Source of the DNA: Lysobacter_K sp043738095
GTDB lineage: Bacteria > Pseudomonadota > Gammaproteobacteria > Xanthomonadales > Xanthomonadaceae
DNA length: 15,791 nucleotides
Reading direction: 5' to 3'
Assembly: GCA_043738095.1 (NCBI GenBank)
Contig: JAYSZI010000073.1
Span: forward strand, 1-15,791
The notes under the pieces are model-generated. The model saw nothing but the letters and a program-made list of their open reading frames with translations. It was not told the origin of the DNA and did no database searches. Position numbers and translations under genes: made by a program. Positions 13,719 to 15,791 of the stretch are shown here, piece after piece; the stretch's first letter is position 1, and each line of letters begins with the position of its first letter.

Positions 13719-15545
13719 TTACTCGTCAAAGGGGCGAATGGAATCGGGGACGATCTTGGCGCCGTGCTGGGACATCAAGCGCTGCACGTCGGGATCGTTC
13801 ATGAAGGCATCTTCGGCCGCGAGCTGGCGCTGGTCGCGTGCGCGCTCGTTGCGGTCGCGCAGCGATGGCGCGGACTGGCTCGCGGTCTCGAACTTGATCT
13901 GCGGCGGCGCGCCGAGGGCGAGCGCGAGCGCGTCGGCCACCATCTTGACCATCGCAGGTCCGCGCAGATGGTCGTCGGTGGGCGGCAACGACAAGCTCAG
14001 CACGCCTTCGGCATAACCAACAAAGCCCGCGTGCTCGGCCAGCAGGCGCGCCGGACCGCGCAGCCCGCTGCTGGCAACCAACTGATGCCAGGCGTCGGCA
14101 TCCGCCAGGGCGGGGGTGAAGATGGGACCTGCGGTTGACGGAGCCGATTGCGGCGTTGCCGTTTCAGTGGCAATGGGAGTTGCTGTTGCAGTTGCGGTAG
14201 CGGGCGTCAGCGCGGAAATCGGCGCGGTCACGCGCCGGGGCCCGACTGCCGGCGCTGCTGGGACCGGGTCGGCACTGCTCAGAGACTCGCGCGGCGACGG
14301 CGGCTTCGCCATCGACGCTTCGCGCGCCGCAGTTGCGGCCCGCATCGACGCAGCCGGGGCCGATGCGGCCGTGATCGGTGCCGGCCGCAGGCCCGCTGAT
14401 TCGCGCGATGGCATCGCCGCCCGCGTCGCAGCGCCGGCCGTCGCAAGCGATGGGGCACCCCCGCCCTCGTCCGGCCGGAACGCCAGCATCCGCAGCAGGC
14501 TCATCTCGAACCCCGCACGCGCGCTCGGCGCCAGCAGCAAATCGCGGCGTCCAGTCAGCGCCATCTGGTACCAGAGCTGCACCAACTCGGGCCGCACCCG
14601 CGCCGCGAGCGCATCGACATCCACGCCGTCGGCTTCGAGCGGCATTTCTGGAACCAGCTGGCGCACCTGCACGCGGTGCAACGCGTCGGTCAACGCTTCC
14701 AGCACACCGCCCCAATCCGGCGACAATTCAGCCAGTGCCGCCACTTCCGTCAGCAGCACCTGCCCCTGGCCGTCGGCCAGCGCGTTCAACAGCGCGCCTA
14801 CGCGGGTACGGTCGACCGTACCGAGCATCGTCGCCACCGCATCGTCGCTCAGTTGTCCACCGGTATACGCGATTGCCTGATCGAGCAGCGACAGGCCATC
14901 GCGCAGGCTGCCGTCGGCCGCCTTGCTGAGCTGGCGGATCGCGCCGGGCTCCGCGTCGATGCCCTCGGCGGCAAGGATCTTGCTGATCTGGCCGCCGATC
15001 TGGGCCTCGTCCAGGCGCTTGAGGTTGAATTGCAGGCAGCGCGACAGCACCGTCACCGGCAGCTTCTGCGGGTCAGTGGTGGCGAGCAGGAATTTGACGT
15101 GTCCCGGCGGTTCTTCGAGGGTCTTGAGCAGCGCGTTGAACGCCTGCTTCGACAGCATGTGCACTTCGTCGATCAGGTAGACCTTGACCCGGCCGCGCGA
15201 CGGCATGTACTGGGCGTTGTCGATCACCTCGCGCACGTCATCGACGCCGGTGTTGCTGGCGGCATCGATTTCGAGCAGGTCGATGAAGCGGCCGGCGTCG
15301 ATGTCGCGGCAGGAATTGCATTCGCCGCACGGATCGGCCGAGGTGCCCTGTTCGCAGTTCAGCGACTTGGCAAAAATGCGCGCGATCGTGGTCTTGCCGA
15401 CGCCGCGAGTGCCGCTGAACAGGAACGCGTGGTGCACGCGGCCGGTGTCGAGCGCATTGGTCAGCGCGCGCACGACGTGCTCTTGCCCGACCAGTTCGGC
15501 GAAACGCTTGGGGCGCCATTTGCGGGCGAGGACGAGGTAGGACAT
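13719..15545 (-). CDS. dnaX: DNA polymerase III subunit tau (DnaX)
   Basis: DnaX is the ATPase of the clamp loader; full-length tau also tethers polymerase cores and the helicase. The 608-residue protein has MSYLVLARKWRP at its start, Walker A GTRGVGKT (45-52), four zinc-binding cysteines (64, 73, 76, 79), Walker B LIDEVHML (124-131), sensor 1 LLATTDP (153-159) and sensor 2 GSLRDGLSLLDQ (212-223, Arg215). After the clamp-loader domains (to about 360) comes a low-complexity Ala/Pro/Ser/Thr linker (about 361-478, with a Thr-Ala repeat at 449-456). A C-terminal tau domain follows (479-608). I see no A-rich slippery heptamer like that of E. coli dnaX, so only tau may be made. ATG 15545 has AAGG five to six bases upstream; extension to the window edge is not DnaX-like. 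Confidence 0.96.
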   Translation of the reverse strand: MSYLVLARKWRPKRFAELVGQEHVVRALTNALDTGRVHHAFLFSGTRGVGKTTIARIFAKSLNCEQGTSADPCGECNSCRDIDAGRFIDLLEIDAASNTGVDDVREVIDNAQYMPSRGRVKVYLIDEVHMLSKQAFNALLKTLEEPPGHVKFLLATTDPQKLPVTVLSRCLQFNLKRLDEAQIGGQISKILAAEGIDAEPGAIRQLSKAADGSLRDGLSLLDQAIAYTGGQLSDDAVATMLGTVDRTRVGALLNALADGQGQVLLTEVAALAELSPDWGGVLEALTDALHRVQVRQLVPEMPLEADGVDVDALAARVRPELVQLWYQMALTGRRDLLLAPSARAGFEMSLLRMLAFRPDEGGGAPSLATAGAATRAAMPSRESAGLRPAPITAASAPAASMRAATAAREASMAKPPSPRESLSSADPVPAAPAVGPRRVTAPISALTPATATATATPIATETATPQSAPSTAGPIFTPALADADAWHQLVASSGLRGPARLLAEHAGFVGYAEGVLSLSLPPTDDHLRGPAMVKMVADALALALGAPPQIKFETASQSAPSLRDRNERARDQRQLAAEDAFMNDPDVQRLMSQHGAKIVPDSIRPFDE

Positions 15546-15565
15546 CGATGCCTTGGGGAGTCGGG

Positions 15566-15581
15566 CCGGGACGGGTCCCGG
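15566..15581 (-). other. GC-rich hairpin in the dnaX leader
   Basis: CCGGGAC and GTCCCGG are perfectly complementary around two G bases (in practice a 6-bp stem with a 4-nt loop) and end 20 bp before the dnaX ATG. It could affect dnaX translation if transcribed; there is no direct evidence. The rest of the 216-bp dnaX/tRNA spacer shows only the tRNA promoter. Confidence 0.3.
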
Positions 15582-15680
15582 GGCGCGGCATGCGCGCGAA
15601 CGGACCTGCAGGCCATTGTGCCACGCCGCATCGGACCCGCCGCCGGTGCCGCACTGTCGCGGCGCCGCCACGATCCAACC

Positions 15681-15709
15681 TTGTTCGCCAGCCCCGTCAA
15701 CGCTAGACT
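15681..15709 (+). promoter_or_regulatory. Promoter of the tRNA-Ser gene
   Basis: TTGTTC (15681-15686) and TAGACT (15704-15709) are separated by exactly 17 bp. They are followed by a GC-rich discriminator (CTGCGCCCC), as is usual for growth-rate- and ppGpp-controlled stable RNA promoters. The predicted start near 15716 lies about 45 bp before the mature tRNA. Confidence 0.6.
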
Positions 15710-15761
15710 CTGCGCCCCTGAAGACGGCCGGACGCCAGACTCGGGTGCAGCAGGTTTTTGC

Positions 15762-15791
15762 GGAGAGGTGTCCGAGTGGTTGAAGGAGCAC
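15762..15791 (+). tRNA. tRNA-Ser, 5' part (probably GGA anticodon), cut by window edge
   Basis: The last 30 bases, from GGAGAGG (5' acceptor strand) through TG, a TCC...GGA D stem enclosing GAGTGGTTGAA, and into GCAC, match the 5' end of bacterial serine tRNAs. The GAAGGAGCAC segment is like the tRNA-Ser(GGA) of E. coli, so that isoacceptor is inferred. The anticodon, variable arm and 3' half are outside the window. Confidence 0.85.

Noticed and set aside
15607..15623. Sigma54-like promoter (TGGCAC ... CTGCA) upstream of dnaX on the minus strand
   Set aside because: The GG-to-GC spacing is 11 instead of the required 10, and a housekeeping replication gene is not an expected sigma54 target.
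15546..15761. SRP RNA gene between dnaX and tRNA-Ser, as seen in some Gammaproteobacteria
   Set aside because: No SRP tetraloop or GGTCAGG-type core on either strand. If present it would be beyond the tRNA, outside the window.

Overview
The window is about 15.8 kb of high-GC, densely coding chromosomal DNA. It carries core housekeeping genes in an order typical of Gammaproteobacteria and, by gene content, most like the Xanthomonadaceae/Lysobacteraceae (Xanthomonas, Lysobacter and relatives). That placement is inferred from gene order (yceD-rpmF next to fabH-fabD-fabG-acpP; HIT-recR-ybaB-dnaX) and protein motifs, not from a database search. No transposase, integrase, phage gene or CRISPR array is visible, and codon use looks uniform.

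Region 1 (1-4206, minus strand) is the fatty-acid and ribosome block, read right to left: yceD, rpmF, fabH, fabD, fabG and a truncated acpP. It supplies malonyl-ACP (FabD), the first condensation (FabH), the first reduction (FabG) and the acyl carrier (AcpP). The plsX gene that usually sits between rpmF and fabH is absent. The block is split by hairpin terminators after rpmF and after fabH, so it is probably several transcription units. A good sigma70-type promoter lies so close to yceD that the transcript would be almost leaderless.

Region 2 (4299-5309, plus strand) holds a small one-helix membrane protein of unknown function followed at once by a YceF-type Maf nucleotide pyrophosphatase. 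Convergent to it (5344-7209, minus strand) is a large family-39-like membrane glycosyltransferase with an extra C-terminal beta-rich domain.

Region 3 (7411-11784, plus strand) is a tight operon: MoxR-type AAA+ ATPase, DUF58 protein, TgpA-like membrane transglutaminase and an Slp-family lipoprotein. Junctions are +3, about -8 and -4 nt. It ends at a near-perfect 36-bp palindromic terminator. This set probably acts at the cell envelope.

Region 4 (12134-15545, minus strand) carries the replication and repair genes dnaX, ybaB and recR, then a HIT-family hydrolase whose HIT motif lacks its first histidine. Between the operon terminator and the HIT gene is about 300 bp without genes, containing a 10-bp inverted repeat around a 30-nt centre. 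At the right edge a tRNA-Ser gene begins on the plus strand behind a recognisable promoter.

I found no clearly novel system. The most useful second looks are the near-leaderless yceD promoter, the plsX gap with its REP-like element, the altered HIT motif, the uncharacterised gene coupled to maf, and the glycosyltransferase fusion.
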